DNA of 64,000 bases, from assembly GCF_000014805.1 (NCBI RefSeq), contig NC_008570.1:4267501-4331500 (forward strand). Reading direction: 5' to 3'. Position numbers and translations under genes: made by a program. Positions 7,910 through 16,577 of the stretch are shown here, one piece after another (position 1 is the first letter of the stretch; each line of letters starts with the position of its first letter). Source of the stretch: Aeromonas hydrophila subsp. hydrophila ATCC 7966. Its GTDB lineage: Bacteria; Pseudomonadota; Gammaproteobacteria; Enterobacterales; Aeromonadaceae. The notes beneath the pieces are model-generated. The model was not told the DNA's origin, made no database searches, and saw nothing but the letters and a program-made list of their open reading frames with translations.

Positions 7910-8527
7910 TCAGCGCGTCTGCTGGGTCAGTGCCAGCAGCATGCCGAATCCCACCAGCAGCCCGCCAAACACCCGATCGATCCAGTGGCGCACCGCCAGC
8001 AGCCGACCCCGTACCGAGTCGGTGGAGAAGAAGATCGCCACCGCGCTGAACCAGACGGCGTGGGCCAGCACGATGAAGGCGCCGTAACCGAGCTGGACCG
8101 CCAGCGGCGTCTGCGGCTGCACCACCTGCATGAACAGGCTGACGATGAAGATGGTGGTCTTGGGGTTGAGCACATTGGTCAGAAAACCGGTGCGCAGCGC
8201 CCCCAGGCTGGAGAGGGCGGGCTGCTCGGCCAGCACCTCGGCGCTCACCGGTTTGGCCCGCAGCATCTTGATGCCGAGGAAGATGAGGTAGGCAGCCCCC
8301 GCCAGCTTGATGAGATTGAACAGCCAGAGCGACTGCTGGATCAGCAATCCCACCCCAAGCAGGGTGTAGGTGACGTGCACGCAGACCCCGGCGCCGATGC
8401 CGAGCGCCGTCAGCACCCCGCTGCGGCGAGAGAGCAGCAGGCTGTTGCGCGACACCATGGCGAAGTCGGGTCCCGGGCTGATGACGGCAAAGAAGGTAAT
8501 GGCTACTACGGCTAACAGTTCGGTCAT
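7910..8527 (-). CDS. LysE/RhtB-family exporter
   Basis: A 205-residue inner-membrane protein with about six spans and the family N-terminal signature FFAVISPGPDFAMVSRNSL. Family members export amino acids or homoserine lactones. The ATG at 8527 has AGGA eight bases upstream; the frame also opens at 8545 without a ribosome site. It is divergent from a LysR regulator across 76 bases, an arrangement like argO/argP in which the regulator controls the exporter. The exported compound cannot be read from sequence. Confidence 0.87.
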   Translation of the reverse strand: MTELLAVVAITFFAVISPGPDFAMVSRNSLLLSRRSGVLTALGIGAGVCVHVTYTLLGVGLLIQQSLWLFNLIKLAGAAYLIFLGIKMLRAKPVSAEVLAEQPALSSLGALRTGFLTNVLNPKTTIFIVSLFMQVVQPQTPLAVQLGYGAFIVLAHAVWFSAVAIFFSTDSVRGRLLAVRHWIDRVFGGLLVGFGMLLALTQQTR

Positions 8528-8603
8528 GAAAATAGTCCTGATCACATGGAATATCGGCTATTTTATTTGGCCATAGCACCAATAACGAACGATAACTTCT
8601 GAC

Positions 8604-9512
8604 ATGAACAGTGAGAATGATTCACAGAAAAGCCTGTCGCTGCCGGCCCTGACCGCGCTGCGCTGTTTCGAGGTGGCGGCCCGCACCGAGCACTTCAGTC
8701 GCGCCGCCGACGAGCTGCACCTCACCCACGGCGCGGTCAGCCGGGCGGTACGGCTGCTGGAAGAGGATCTGGGGGTCATGCTGTTCGAGCGGCGCCAGCG
8801 CCGGGTCTTTCTGACCGAGGCGGGCGAGCGGCTCTATCAGGCGGTCAGGGAGGGGCTGGGCGGCATCCGCCAGACGGCGCAGGCGCTGCGCCGGCAGGGA
8901 AGGCCGTCGTCTCTGGTCATTTCCTGCGAGCCAACCCTGCTGATGCGTTGGCTGATCCCGCGCTGGCCCGCCTTCCAGGCCCTGCATCCCGAGCTGGACG
9001 TGCACCTGATGGCAGGGGGCGGCGCCCTCAGCTTCGGCAGCGGCATCGATCTCGCCATCCGGCGCAACGACTTTCAGTGGCCGGCCGAGCTCTACAGCCA
9101 GCCGCTGTTCGAGGAGCTGACCGGGCCGGTCTGCCAGCCGGGCAAGGTGACACAGTTCTTCGACACGGGAGCCAACGGCCCGGCCCTGCGCCCTGCAGCC
9201 CCCCGCCTGCACACCAAGACCCGGCCGGGAGCCTGGCAGGAGTGGTTGCAGCACGCCGGCCAGTCCGCCGGCGAGGAGGCGCCGGGGCAGACCTTCGAGC
9301 ACTTCTACTTCAGCCTGCAGGCGGCCGTAGCCGGGTTGGGGGTCGCCATCGGTCCCTACCGGCAGGTGTGCGACGACATCGAGGCCGGCCTGCTGGTGGC
9401 GCCGCTCGGCTTTTGCCCCGACGGCACCGGCTACCACCTGCTCGCCCCCGCCCCGCCCGCTCCCGGCAGTGCCCACGCCAGACTGGCGGAGTGGCTGCAA
9501 TCCCTCACCTGA
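8604..9512 (+). CDS. LysR-family transcriptional regulator (GcvA-like)
   Basis: A 302-residue regulator with an N-terminal winged helix-turn-helix (residues 12-70: ALRCFEVAARTEHFSRAADE, then LTHGAVSRAVRLLEEDLG) and a substrate-binding domain from about residue 95. The GAVSRAVRLLEE recognition helix and the short C-terminal domain resemble the GcvA branch. It most likely controls the divergent LysE-type exporter through the 76-base shared region, and probably itself. The effector is unknown. Its stop is four bases from the end of the convergent EAL gene, with no terminator in the gap. Confidence 0.88.
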   Translation: MNSENDSQKSLSLPALTALRCFEVAARTEHFSRAADELHLTHGAVSRAVRLLEEDLGVMLFERRQRRVFLTEAGERLYQAVREGLGGIRQTAQALRRQGRPSSLVISCEPTLLMRWLIPRWPAFQALHPELDVHLMAGGGALSFGSGIDLAIRRNDFQWPAELYSQPLFEELTGPVCQPGKVTQFFDTGANGPALRPAAPRLHTKTRPGAWQEWLQHAGQSAGEEAPGQTFEHFYFSLQAAVAGLGVAIGPYRQVCDDIEAGLLVAPLGFCPDGTGYHLLAPAPPAPGSAHARLAEWLQSLT

Positions 9513-9516
9513 TGAC

Positions 9517-11091
9517 TCAGGCCGAGACCGCCGGCGTCGCGGGCTCGGCCTGCGGCTGGTCCAACGCAGCCTGAAAGTCGCGCAGCGGCAGCGGGCGGCC
9601 AAACAGATAGCCCTGCAGGTAGTCGACACCTTTGCTTTTCAGGTAGTCGGCCTGCTGGCGCGTCTCCACCCCTTCGGCAACCAATGCAAGGCCGAGTCGG
9701 GTCCCCAGATCGATCACGTTGTCGACTATGTGCTCGGACAGGGATTCGGTGCCGATCCTGCCAATAAACGACTGATCTATCTTGAGATAGTCCACATGGA
9801 ACTGCTGCAGGTAGTGCAGGCTGGAGTGGCCGGTGCCAAAATCGTCCATGGCCAGCCTGACCCCCATCTCGTCGAGCTGGCGAAACAGCGCCAGGGTCTG
9901 GGGATCCGCCACCAGCAGCTCCCGCTCGGTCAGCTCCAGCACCAGTACCACCTGGCCCGGCGCGAAGTGATCGAGGAAGCGCCGGCACTCGGCAAGCAGC
10001 GCCATGTCGCGGCAGTGGGCGGCACTGATGTTGAAGCTGATGTGAAACCCGTCGGGTACCAGGTCGCGCTCCATGCTCAGCTCGCGAGCCACCTCCTCCA
10101 TCAGCAGGGTGGTCATCGGCACGATCAGACCGCTCGCCTCCGCCTGGGGAATAAAGAGATCGGGGCGGATCAGCCCGGCCGTCGGGTGCTGCCAGCGCAT
10201 CAACACCTCGGCCCCCATCACCCGCTCGCTCCCCGCCCCCACCAGCGGTTGCAAATAGGGCACAAATTCCCGATTGCGCAGGGCGCGAGCCAGTTCCACC
10301 ACGGGAGAGCGGGGTCGTCCCAGCAACCACCAGATGAGCAGGGCAAAGCCGAAGCAGAGTCCAAACAACACCATAATGGCCCACTGCCGGGCCTGCCACA
10401 GGGAGGACCAGAGCGAGGGGATCTCGTGTCCGGCATAGATCGAGAGCGGATAGCGGTCGGAACGGACTTCATGGCTGGCCAGGGTTGGCAACGGCTGACC
10501 CCCTTCGCTCAGCACGCCCCGCTCATCCAGCCACTGCTTGCCCACGTGCAGCAGCAGAGTACAGGGCCGCCCGCTCAGCACCAGCATGAAGCGCAGGTAA
10601 TCGCCGTCTATGGTGCTGAAGGCGGCCCCCCTGCCCTCGCTGTCACGCAGCGCCAGCAGGGGGTGATCGGCCCGCACCTGATTGCCCGCCAGCAGCCGCA
10701 GCCGTCCGTCGCTGTAACTCTCCGCCCGATCCGGCCACTGGATGGCACCGAACAGCGAGTTGCAGTAGATCCCCTGCTCCCCCACCAGGTTGACGGTACG
10801 CACGAAGGGCACCAGCGCCACCTGCTGACGCAGGGTGAACAGGGCCTGTTCGCACGGCTGTTCGACGAAGGGCAGCAAGGTACGGTTGGCGCTCTCGGCG
10901 TGGGCCAGCATGGTCTCCATCAGGGTGACCGCCTGCCGGGCCGAGCGCTCTGACTGACGATCCAGCATCTGCAGGTGACCGTTGTAGAGCATCCACAACC
11001 CGAGTGCGAGGGGCAGCGTGAACAGCAGCAGGGTACACCCCAGACGCAGCCAGGGACGGGAGAAATCCAGGTTGGACAGTGATATCGGCAT
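9517..11091 (-). CDS. CSS-motif EAL-domain cyclic-di-GMP phosphodiesterase
   Basis: A membrane enzyme of about 524 residues expected to hydrolyse cyclic di-GMP. An N-terminal membrane span is followed by a periplasmic CSS-type sensor with cysteines near PCEQ and YCNSL, a second span (WAIMVLFGLCFGFALLIWW) and a cytoplasmic EAL domain. Catalytic motifs are intact: EVLMRW (ExLxR), SFNISA, ELTERE, DDFGTGHSSL, YLKIDQSF and EGVET. In the known CSS-EAL family the cysteines form a redox-sensitive disulfide that controls activity; that this applies here is inference. The start is uncertain: an ATG at 11091 or a TTG at 11109, neither with a clear ribosome site. There is no GGDEF domain. Confidence 0.86.
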   Translation of the reverse strand: MPISLSNLDFSRPWLRLGCTLLLFTLPLALGLWMLYNGHLQMLDRQSERSARQAVTLMETMLAHAESANRTLLPFVEQPCEQALFTLRQQVALVPFVRTVNLVGEQGIYCNSLFGAIQWPDRAESYSDGRLRLLAGNQVRADHPLLALRDSEGRGAAFSTIDGDYLRFMLVLSGRPCTLLLHVGKQWLDERGVLSEGGQPLPTLASHEVRSDRYPLSIYAGHEIPSLWSSLWQARQWAIMVLFGLCFGFALLIWWLLGRPRSPVVELARALRNREFVPYLQPLVGAGSERVMGAEVLMRWQHPTAGLIRPDLFIPQAEASGLIVPMTTLLMEEVARELSMERDLVPDGFHISFNISAAHCRDMALLAECRRFLDHFAPGQVVLVLELTERELLVADPQTLALFRQLDEMGVRLAMDDFGTGHSSLHYLQQFHVDYLKIDQSFIGRIGTESLSEHIVDNVIDLGTRLGLALVAEGVETRQQADYLKSKGVDYLQGYLFGRPLPLRDFQAALDQPQAEPATPAVSA

Positions 11092-11191
11092 AGCGGGACC
11101 AGACAGCAAACATGGCCGCCCACCTTAACAGCCGATGCTGAATCGGGCCCTAATGAGAGCAAAAAACGAGCAGCAGCTGATGAGAATGCAA

Positions 11192-11217
11192 ACAAAAACC
11201 CCGGCACGGGCCGGGGC
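11192..11217 (-). terminator. Intrinsic terminator of acnB
   Basis: Minus-strand CCCCGGC and GCCGGGG pair around a four-base loop and are followed by TTTTTGTTT. Confidence 0.88.
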
Positions 11218-11255
11218 TTTGCATCAGCACGGGAGCGCTATGGCGGCGCCGACCC

Positions 11256-13853
11256 TTATACCGCTTGCTGCAGGATCACCGCATCGGCCTTCTTGGTGTA
11301 GGAGGCGATCTCGTTGAAGTTGAGGTAGCGATAGGTGTCGGCCGCAGTGGCGTCCAGGGTCTTGGCGTACTGCAGGTACTCGGCCACGGTCGGGATCTTG
11401 CCGATGATGGCGGCAACCGCAGCCAGCTCGGCAGAGGCCAGATAGACGTTGGCACCTTTGCCCAGACGGTTCGGGAAGTTGCGGGTGGAGGTGGAGACCA
11501 CGGAGGCCCCTTCCGCTACCCGCGCCTGGTTGCCCATGCACAGGGAACAACCCGGGATCTCGATGCGGGCACCGACCCGGCCGAAGATGCCGTAGTAGCC
11601 CTCTTCGGTCAGCTGATCCTTGTCCATCTTGGTGGGTGGCGCGATCCACATGCGGGTCGGCAGCTCGCCCTGATACTTCTCGAGCAGTTTGCCGGCGGCG
11701 CGGAAGTGGCCGATGTTGGTCATGCAGGAACCGATGAACACCTCGTCGATCTTGTCGCCTGCCACGTCGCTCAGCAGACGGGCATCGTCCGGATCGTTCG
11801 GTGCACACAGGATCGGCTCCTTGATGGTGGCCAGATCGATCTCGATGATTTCGGCGTACTCGGCATCCTTGTCCGCTTCCATCAGCACCGGGTTGGCCAG
11901 CCACTCTTCCATCCCCTTGATGCGGCGGGTGATGGTGCGCACGTCGCCGTAGCCTTCGGACAGCATCCACTTCAGCATCACGATGTTGGACTTCAGATAC
12001 TCGATGATCGGCTCTTTATCCAGCTTGATGGTGCAACCGGCGGCGGAACGCTCGGCGCTGGCATCCGCCAGCTCGAACGCCTGCTCCACCTTCAGGGTCG
12101 GCAGCCCTTCGATCTCGAGGATACGGCCGGAGAAGATGTTCTTCTTGCCCGCTTTCTCGACGGTCAGCAGCCCTTTCTGGATGGCGGCGTAGGGGATGGC
12201 ATGGACCAGGTCACGCAAGGTGATGCCCGGCTGCAGCTCGCCCTTGAAGCGCACCAGCACGGATTCCGGCATGTCCAGCGGCATCACGCCGGTGGCGGCG
12301 GCAAAGGCCACCAGACCAGAGCCCGCCGGGAAGGAGATGCCGATGGGGAAGCGGGTGTGGGAGTCACCACCGGTACCCACGGTATCCGGCAGCAGCATGC
12401 GGTTCAGCCAGGAGTGGATGACGCCGTCGCCCGGACGCAGGGAGACACCGCCCCGGTTCATGATGAAGTCCGGCAGGGTGTGATGAGTCTGCACGTCGAT
12501 AGGCTTGGGATAGGCCGCGGTGTGGCAGAAAGACTGCATGGTCAGGTCGGCAGAGAAGCCGAGGCAGGCCAAATCTTTCAGTTCGTCACGGGTCATCGGG
12601 CCCGTGGTGTCCTGGGAGCCGACCGTGGTCATCTTGGGCTCGCAGTAGGTGCCGGGGCGAATGCCCTTCACGCCGCACGCCTTGCCCACCATCTTCTGGG
12701 CCAGGGTGAAGCCTTTGCCGGTATCGGCTACCGGCTGCGGACGGCGGAACACGGTGGAGAACGGCAGACCCAGCGCTTCGCGGGCCTTGTCGGTCAGGCC
12801 ACGGCCGATGATCAGCGGGATACGGCCACCGGCGCGCACTTCGTCGATCAGCACGTCGGTTTTCAGTTCAAACTGCGCCAGCACCTGGTCGGTGCCGTGC
12901 TTGCAGATCTTGCCGGCAAACGGGTAGATGTCGATCACATCGCCCATTTCCAGCTTGGAGACGTCCACTTCGATGGGCAGAGCGCCGGCATCTTCCATGG
13001 TGTTGAAGAAGATCGGGGCAATCTTGCCGCCGAGACAGACACCGCCGGCACGCTTGTTCGGCACGTGCGGAATGTCGTCGCCCATGAACCAGAGCACCGA
13101 GTTGGTGGCGGATTTGCGGGAAGAGCCGGTACCGACCACGTCACCCACGTAAGCCAGCGGGAAACCTTTCTCTTTCAGCGCATTGATGGTCTTGATGGGG
13201 CCGATGACGCCATCCTTGTCCGGGGTGATGCCGGGACGGGCGTTCTTCAGCATGGCCAGCGCGTGCAGCGGAATGTCCGGGCGGGACCAGGCGTCTGGCG
13301 CCGGCGACAGATCGTCGGTGTTGGTTTCGCCGGTCACCTTGAACACGGTGACGGTGATCTTCTCGGCCAGTTCAGGGCGGGAGAGGAACCACTCGGCGTC
13401 GGCCCAGGATTGCATCACCTGCTTGGCGTGGGCATTGCCCGCTTTGGCCTTCTCTTCCACGTCGTGGAAGGAGTCGAACATCAGCAGGGTGTGGGAGAGG
13501 CCCTTGGCGGCAAGAGGAGCCAGGGTCCCGTGGTCCAGCAGGTCGATCAGCGGCTGAATGTTGTAACCACCCTGCATGGTGCCCAGCAGCTCGACGGCTT
13601 CGGCAGCGCTCAGGATGGGAGAGTGGGCTTCGCCCTTGGCGACGGCGGTGAGGAAGCCGGCTTTGACATAGGCCGCTTCATCAACACCAGGGGGAATACG
13701 GGAGGACAACAGCTCTTTCAGAAAGTCTTGTTCGCCGGCGGGCGGGTTCTTGAGCAGCTCAACCAGGGCGGCGACCTGCTCTGCATCCAGAGGTTTGGCA
13801 ACCACGCCTTCGGCGGCACGTTCTGCGACGTGTTTACGGTATGTTTCAAGCAC
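11256..13853 (-). CDS. acnB: Bifunctional aconitate hydratase 2 / 2-methylisocitrate dehydratase
   Basis: AcnB interconverts citrate and isocitrate in the TCA cycle and hydrates 2-methyl-cis-aconitate in propionate metabolism. In E. coli the apo form also binds mRNA. The protein has 865 residues, the same as E. coli AcnB. The iron-sulfur cysteines are visible in [11 protein letters not shown] (about residue 710) and [11 protein letters not shown] (about 770). The frame extends to 13892, but the GTG at 13853 is chosen: AGAGGA lies seven bases before it and the product then begins with the family sequence [15 protein letters not shown]. It is a single-gene unit with its own leader and terminator. 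Confidence 0.96.
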   Translation of the reverse strand: MLETYRKHVAERAAEGVVAKPLDAEQVAALVELLKNPPAGEQDFLKELLSSRIPPGVDEAAYVKAGFLTAVAKGEAHSPILSAAEAVELLGTMQGGYNIQPLIDLLDHGTLAPLAAKGLSHTLLMFDSFHDVEEKAKAGNAHAKQVMQSWADAEWFLSRPELAEKITVTVFKVTGETNTDDLSPAPDAWSRPDIPLHALAMLKNARPGITPDKDGVIGPIKTINALKEKGFPLAYVGDVVGTGSSRKSATNSVLWFMGDDIPHVPNKRAGGVCLGGKIAPIFFNTMEDAGALPIEVDVSKLEMGDVIDIYPFAGKICKHGTDQVLAQFELKTDVLIDEVRAGGRIPLIIGRGLTDKAREALGLPFSTVFRRPQPVADTGKGFTLAQKMVGKACGVKGIRPGTYCEPKMTTVGSQDTTGPMTRDELKDLACLGFSADLTMQSFCHTAAYPKPIDVQTHHTLPDFIMNRGGVSLRPGDGVIHSWLNRMLLPDTVGTGGDSHTRFPIGISFPAGSGLVAFAAATGVMPLDMPESVLVRFKGELQPGITLRDLVHAIPYAAIQKGLLTVEKAGKKNIFSGRILEIEGLPTLKVEQAFELADASAERSAAGCTIKLDKEPIIEYLKSNIVMLKWMLSEGYGDVRTITRRIKGMEEWLANPVLMEADKDAEYAEIIEIDLATIKEPILCAPNDPDDARLLSDVAGDKIDEVFIGSCMTNIGHFRAAGKLLEKYQGELPTRMWIAPPTKMDKDQLTEEGYYGIFGRVGARIEIPGCSLCMGNQARVAEGASVVSTSTRNFPNRLGKGANVYLASAELAAVAAIIGKIPTVAEYLQYAKTLDATAADTYRYLNFNEIASYTKKADAVILQQAV

Positions 13854-13942
13854 GACTAATTCCTCTTTGGTCTTTTTTTGGGGTTCGCCCACGCTCGCGG
13901 CGATCGTCCTTGCGGGACACCCGTAGGGTGCCCCCCACTATA
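13854..13942 (-). promoter_or_regulatory. acnB leader with two stem-loops and candidate -10
   Basis: Read on the minus strand, a TATAGT element (13937-13942) is followed by a strong stem (GGGCACCC against GGGTGTCCC, 13914-13933) and a weaker one (TCGCC/GGCGA, 13885-13903). An A-rich stretch and the AGAGGA ribosome site come next. No convincing -35 was found. The leader of roughly 80 bases is longer and more structured than most in this window. Confidence 0.45.
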
Positions 13943-14081
13943 TAAGTTTTAACGACTAATTAAAATCCAAAGACTGTACAGATATTCATCAAAACAACAT
14001 AACCATCTAAAGTTGCTGGTGTTTTACAAACAGATAAATGGCACACCAGAAATAAGTTAACAAAAAGGCAGCATTTGGCCG

Positions 14082-16352
14082 TTATTCGAATGTGCTGCCC
14101 AATTGCAGATAGAACATGTCGTTGCCCCCTTCCGCCATGCCGTAGCCGAGGAAGATGGGGCCGAGGAAGCTCTCCACCCCCACGTAGACGGAGCCGGCGG
14201 TGAAGGAGCTCTCCATGCTGATGTCTTCGCCCTTGTCCCACACCCCGCCCTGCTCGAGGGAGCCGCCCAGATAGAGTGGCGCCCGCAGCGCGCCGAAGTC
14301 GTTGTCCGCCACCCGGTAGATGTAGCGCAGCCCGCCAAACAGGCTGTAGCGGCCGCTCAGCTGATAGCGCTGGAAGCCCGACATGCGGAACAACCCACCC
14401 AGATCCTGCACGAACAGCGGCAGCTCTTCCTGGGAGGTGGAGCCCCCGCCTTCAAGCAACAGGTTCAGGCTGTGCCTGTCCCAGGACCAGGGCTTGACCA
14501 TCGCCAGGTGGTAGTTGACCCCCTCATAGCGCTCGTTGAGCGTGTCATTGTCATCCAGCCGGACGGAGGAGTACCCCCCCTTGATGTCCCAATAGGCACC
14601 CTGATAGGGGAAGTAGCGGCTGTCGAGGGTGTCGTGCTCGAAGCGGACATAGGGGCCCCAGGAGGAGGCATCCACCTTGGCATCCGCCACGTTGCGCACG
14701 TCGATGTCACCCACCTTCCCCTCCAACCCAAGCGAGAGGCGGCTCCAGGGCTGGCGATTCCAGCCCACCGCCAGATCGACGTTGGTGAAGTTGTACTCGG
14801 AGTCGACATAGCTCACCCCGTCCGCCGCCCGCGTCTCTTCGGGAATGAAGATGCGACGCTGGGTCTTGTCGTAGGCCAGGCTCGCCTCGCCGAAAAAGGT
14901 CTGGGAGGGCTCCAGCGGGGTGTAGAAGTCGGTCTTGAAGTGCTTGGCGGTACCGAGTGATGCCTCGGTCAGCCACTCGGCCCCCCAGTCGTTGACGTTG
15001 GTGAGGGTGTAGGACATGCCCACGTTGTAGTTGGAGCTGCTCTCGAAGTCATCGGAGAAGCCAAACTGGAAGTTGAGGTAGCCCGGCCCCCAGTTCTTCT
15101 CGCTGGCGTTAACCACCAGCACGTTCTCGCCGCCCCGCTCCTCCACCTCGTAGGTGATGCGATCGAACGACTCCAGCGCATAGAGCCGGCGAATGCCCGC
15201 CTCCAGGCTCTCGTTGGTCTGGATCTTGTCGGGCCGCACCTTCAGCATGGCGTGCACCGTCTCGTCGGAGAGACGGGACTTGTTGATGATCTCCACCTTG
15301 TCGATGTAGTAGGCGGGCTGGCCGCTGCGCTCGGCGCGCCGGCTCAGCTTCTGGTTGCGATAGGCGGCATAGGCGGCGGGAGAGAGAGAAAGCGCATCGA
15401 GCTGGGCCGAGGCGCGGTTGGCCACCTGCTCCCCGAGCTTGATCCCCTCCGGCATCAGGGCGAAGTCGGCGATGCCCATGTTGCCGAACTCAGGCGTCAG
15501 CAATACGTCCCTGGGCCCCATCAGCGCCTTCTGTTTCTCGGTGCCGACCTGGGTCATGTAAGTGGTGAGCTGATCGATCATGGCCAGCCCCGACTTCAAG
15601 GACTCGCGGGTGCGCAGCTTGGCGCTGATGTCCACCGCGATCACCACGTCGGCCCCCATCGCCTTGGCCACGTCCACCGGCATGTTGTTGACGGTGCCGC
15701 CATCGGCCAGGATGTGGCCCTCCCACTCCACCGGCTTGAGAGCGCCGGGAATGGACATGGACGCCTGCATCGCCTTGGCGAGGCTGCCGTGGTCCAGCAC
15801 GAAGGGGGTCACCGTCTCCATGTCGGTGGCCATGGCGCGGTAGGGAATGGGCAGATCGTCGAAGCTCTTCTGCACCGGCAGGTTGGAGGTGGCGTGGCGC
15901 AGCAGGCTGGCCATGGACTGGCCCTGGAAGAAGCCGTCGGGGAACTGGACCGAGTCGCCATTGACGCCGATGTCGGTGCGCAGCTGATACTGTTCGCTCT
16001 GCTGTTTCTTGCGCAGGGAGAGCTCGTCGCGCCCCACCTTGTCCTGATAGCCCTTGTTCCAGTCGATGGCCAGGGTGGTGCGCTCCACCTCTTCGGCGCT
16101 GAGCCCCATGGCGTACATGCCCGCCACGTAGGAGCCCATGCTGGTGCCCACTATGATGTCGACCGGGATGCGCTTCTCTTCCAGCACCTTGAGGATGCCG
16201 ATGTGGGCCGCCCCCTTGGCGCCGCCGCCGCTGAGCACCAGGGCAATTTTGGGCCGCTCGGACTGGGCCGCTGCCATCAGCGGCAGACAGGCCAGCAATA
16301 TCAGGAACAGGGGGTTCCATCCTCGACGAAAGATGCGCATATGATTTTCCAT
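14082..16352 (-). CDS. Patatin-like phospholipase with beta-barrel, type Vd (PlpD-like)
   Basis: A 756-residue outer-membrane or secreted lipase. A signal peptide (residues 1-29, ending MAAAQ) precedes a patatin domain with the oxyanion loop SGGGAKG (41-47), nucleophile serine in GTSMG (Ser71) and catalytic aspartate in DGG (Asp217). A POTRA-like segment follows (about 330-400), then a 16-strand-type barrel related to BamA/TpsB, ending in STFE. This order is that of PlpD, the type Vd autotransporter. Two starts are possible, 16352 and 16340; both leave a good signal peptide. It has its own promoter and lies alone on the minus strand. No cleavage site for release of the passenger can be named. 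Confidence 0.87.
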   Translation of the reverse strand: MENHMRIFRRGWNPLFLILLACLPLMAAAQSERPKIALVLSGGGAKGAAHIGILKVLEEKRIPVDIIVGTSMGSYVAGMYAMGLSAEEVERTTLAIDWNKGYQDKVGRDELSLRKKQQSEQYQLRTDIGVNGDSVQFPDGFFQGQSMASLLRHATSNLPVQKSFDDLPIPYRAMATDMETVTPFVLDHGSLAKAMQASMSIPGALKPVEWEGHILADGGTVNNMPVDVAKAMGADVVIAVDISAKLRTRESLKSGLAMIDQLTTYMTQVGTEKQKALMGPRDVLLTPEFGNMGIADFALMPEGIKLGEQVANRASAQLDALSLSPAAYAAYRNQKLSRRAERSGQPAYYIDKVEIINKSRLSDETVHAMLKVRPDKIQTNESLEAGIRRLYALESFDRITYEVEERGGENVLVVNASEKNWGPGYLNFQFGFSDDFESSSNYNVGMSYTLTNVNDWGAEWLTEASLGTAKHFKTDFYTPLEPSQTFFGEASLAYDKTQRRIFIPEETRAADGVSYVDSEYNFTNVDLAVGWNRQPWSRLSLGLEGKVGDIDVRNVADAKVDASSWGPYVRFEHDTLDSRYFPYQGAYWDIKGGYSSVRLDDNDTLNERYEGVNYHLAMVKPWSWDRHSLNLLLEGGGSTSQEELPLFVQDLGGLFRMSGFQRYQLSGRYSLFGGLRYIYRVADNDFGALRAPLYLGGSLEQGGVWDKGEDISMESSFTAGSVYVGVESFLGPIFLGYGMAEGGNDMFYLQLGSTFE

Positions 16353-16387
16353 TGAATCCAGGGCGAGCCAGCTAGGCAGTGAAGCCT

Positions 16388-16415
16388 ACTATAAGGGGCG
16401 GCCGGCGAACCGCAA
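16388..16415 (-). promoter_or_regulatory. Candidate sigma70 promoter of the patatin gene
   Basis: Minus-strand TTGCGG (16410-16415) and TATAGT (16388-16393) are 16 bases apart, about 35 bases before the start codon. Confidence 0.55.
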
Positions 16416-16577
16416 CAGTTGGCAGGGGATATCGGCATGCATTGCGACGCTGGCCGCCCATGCGGCGATGTGAGCGCAAACGTAATCCATCAATAAAGTG
16501 GGTCGGCCTATCAAGGGTGGCACCGGGCTGCCGCTAATATGTCCTCAATCCCGTGTTCACTCACCCGAGTCACTCCC

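Noticed and set aside
11265..13859. 864-residue open frame antisense to acnB
   Set aside because: It mirrors acnB almost exactly, has no ribosome site and has a low-complexity, Gly/His/Gln-rich translation. Long antisense frames are expected in high-GC genes with strong codon bias.
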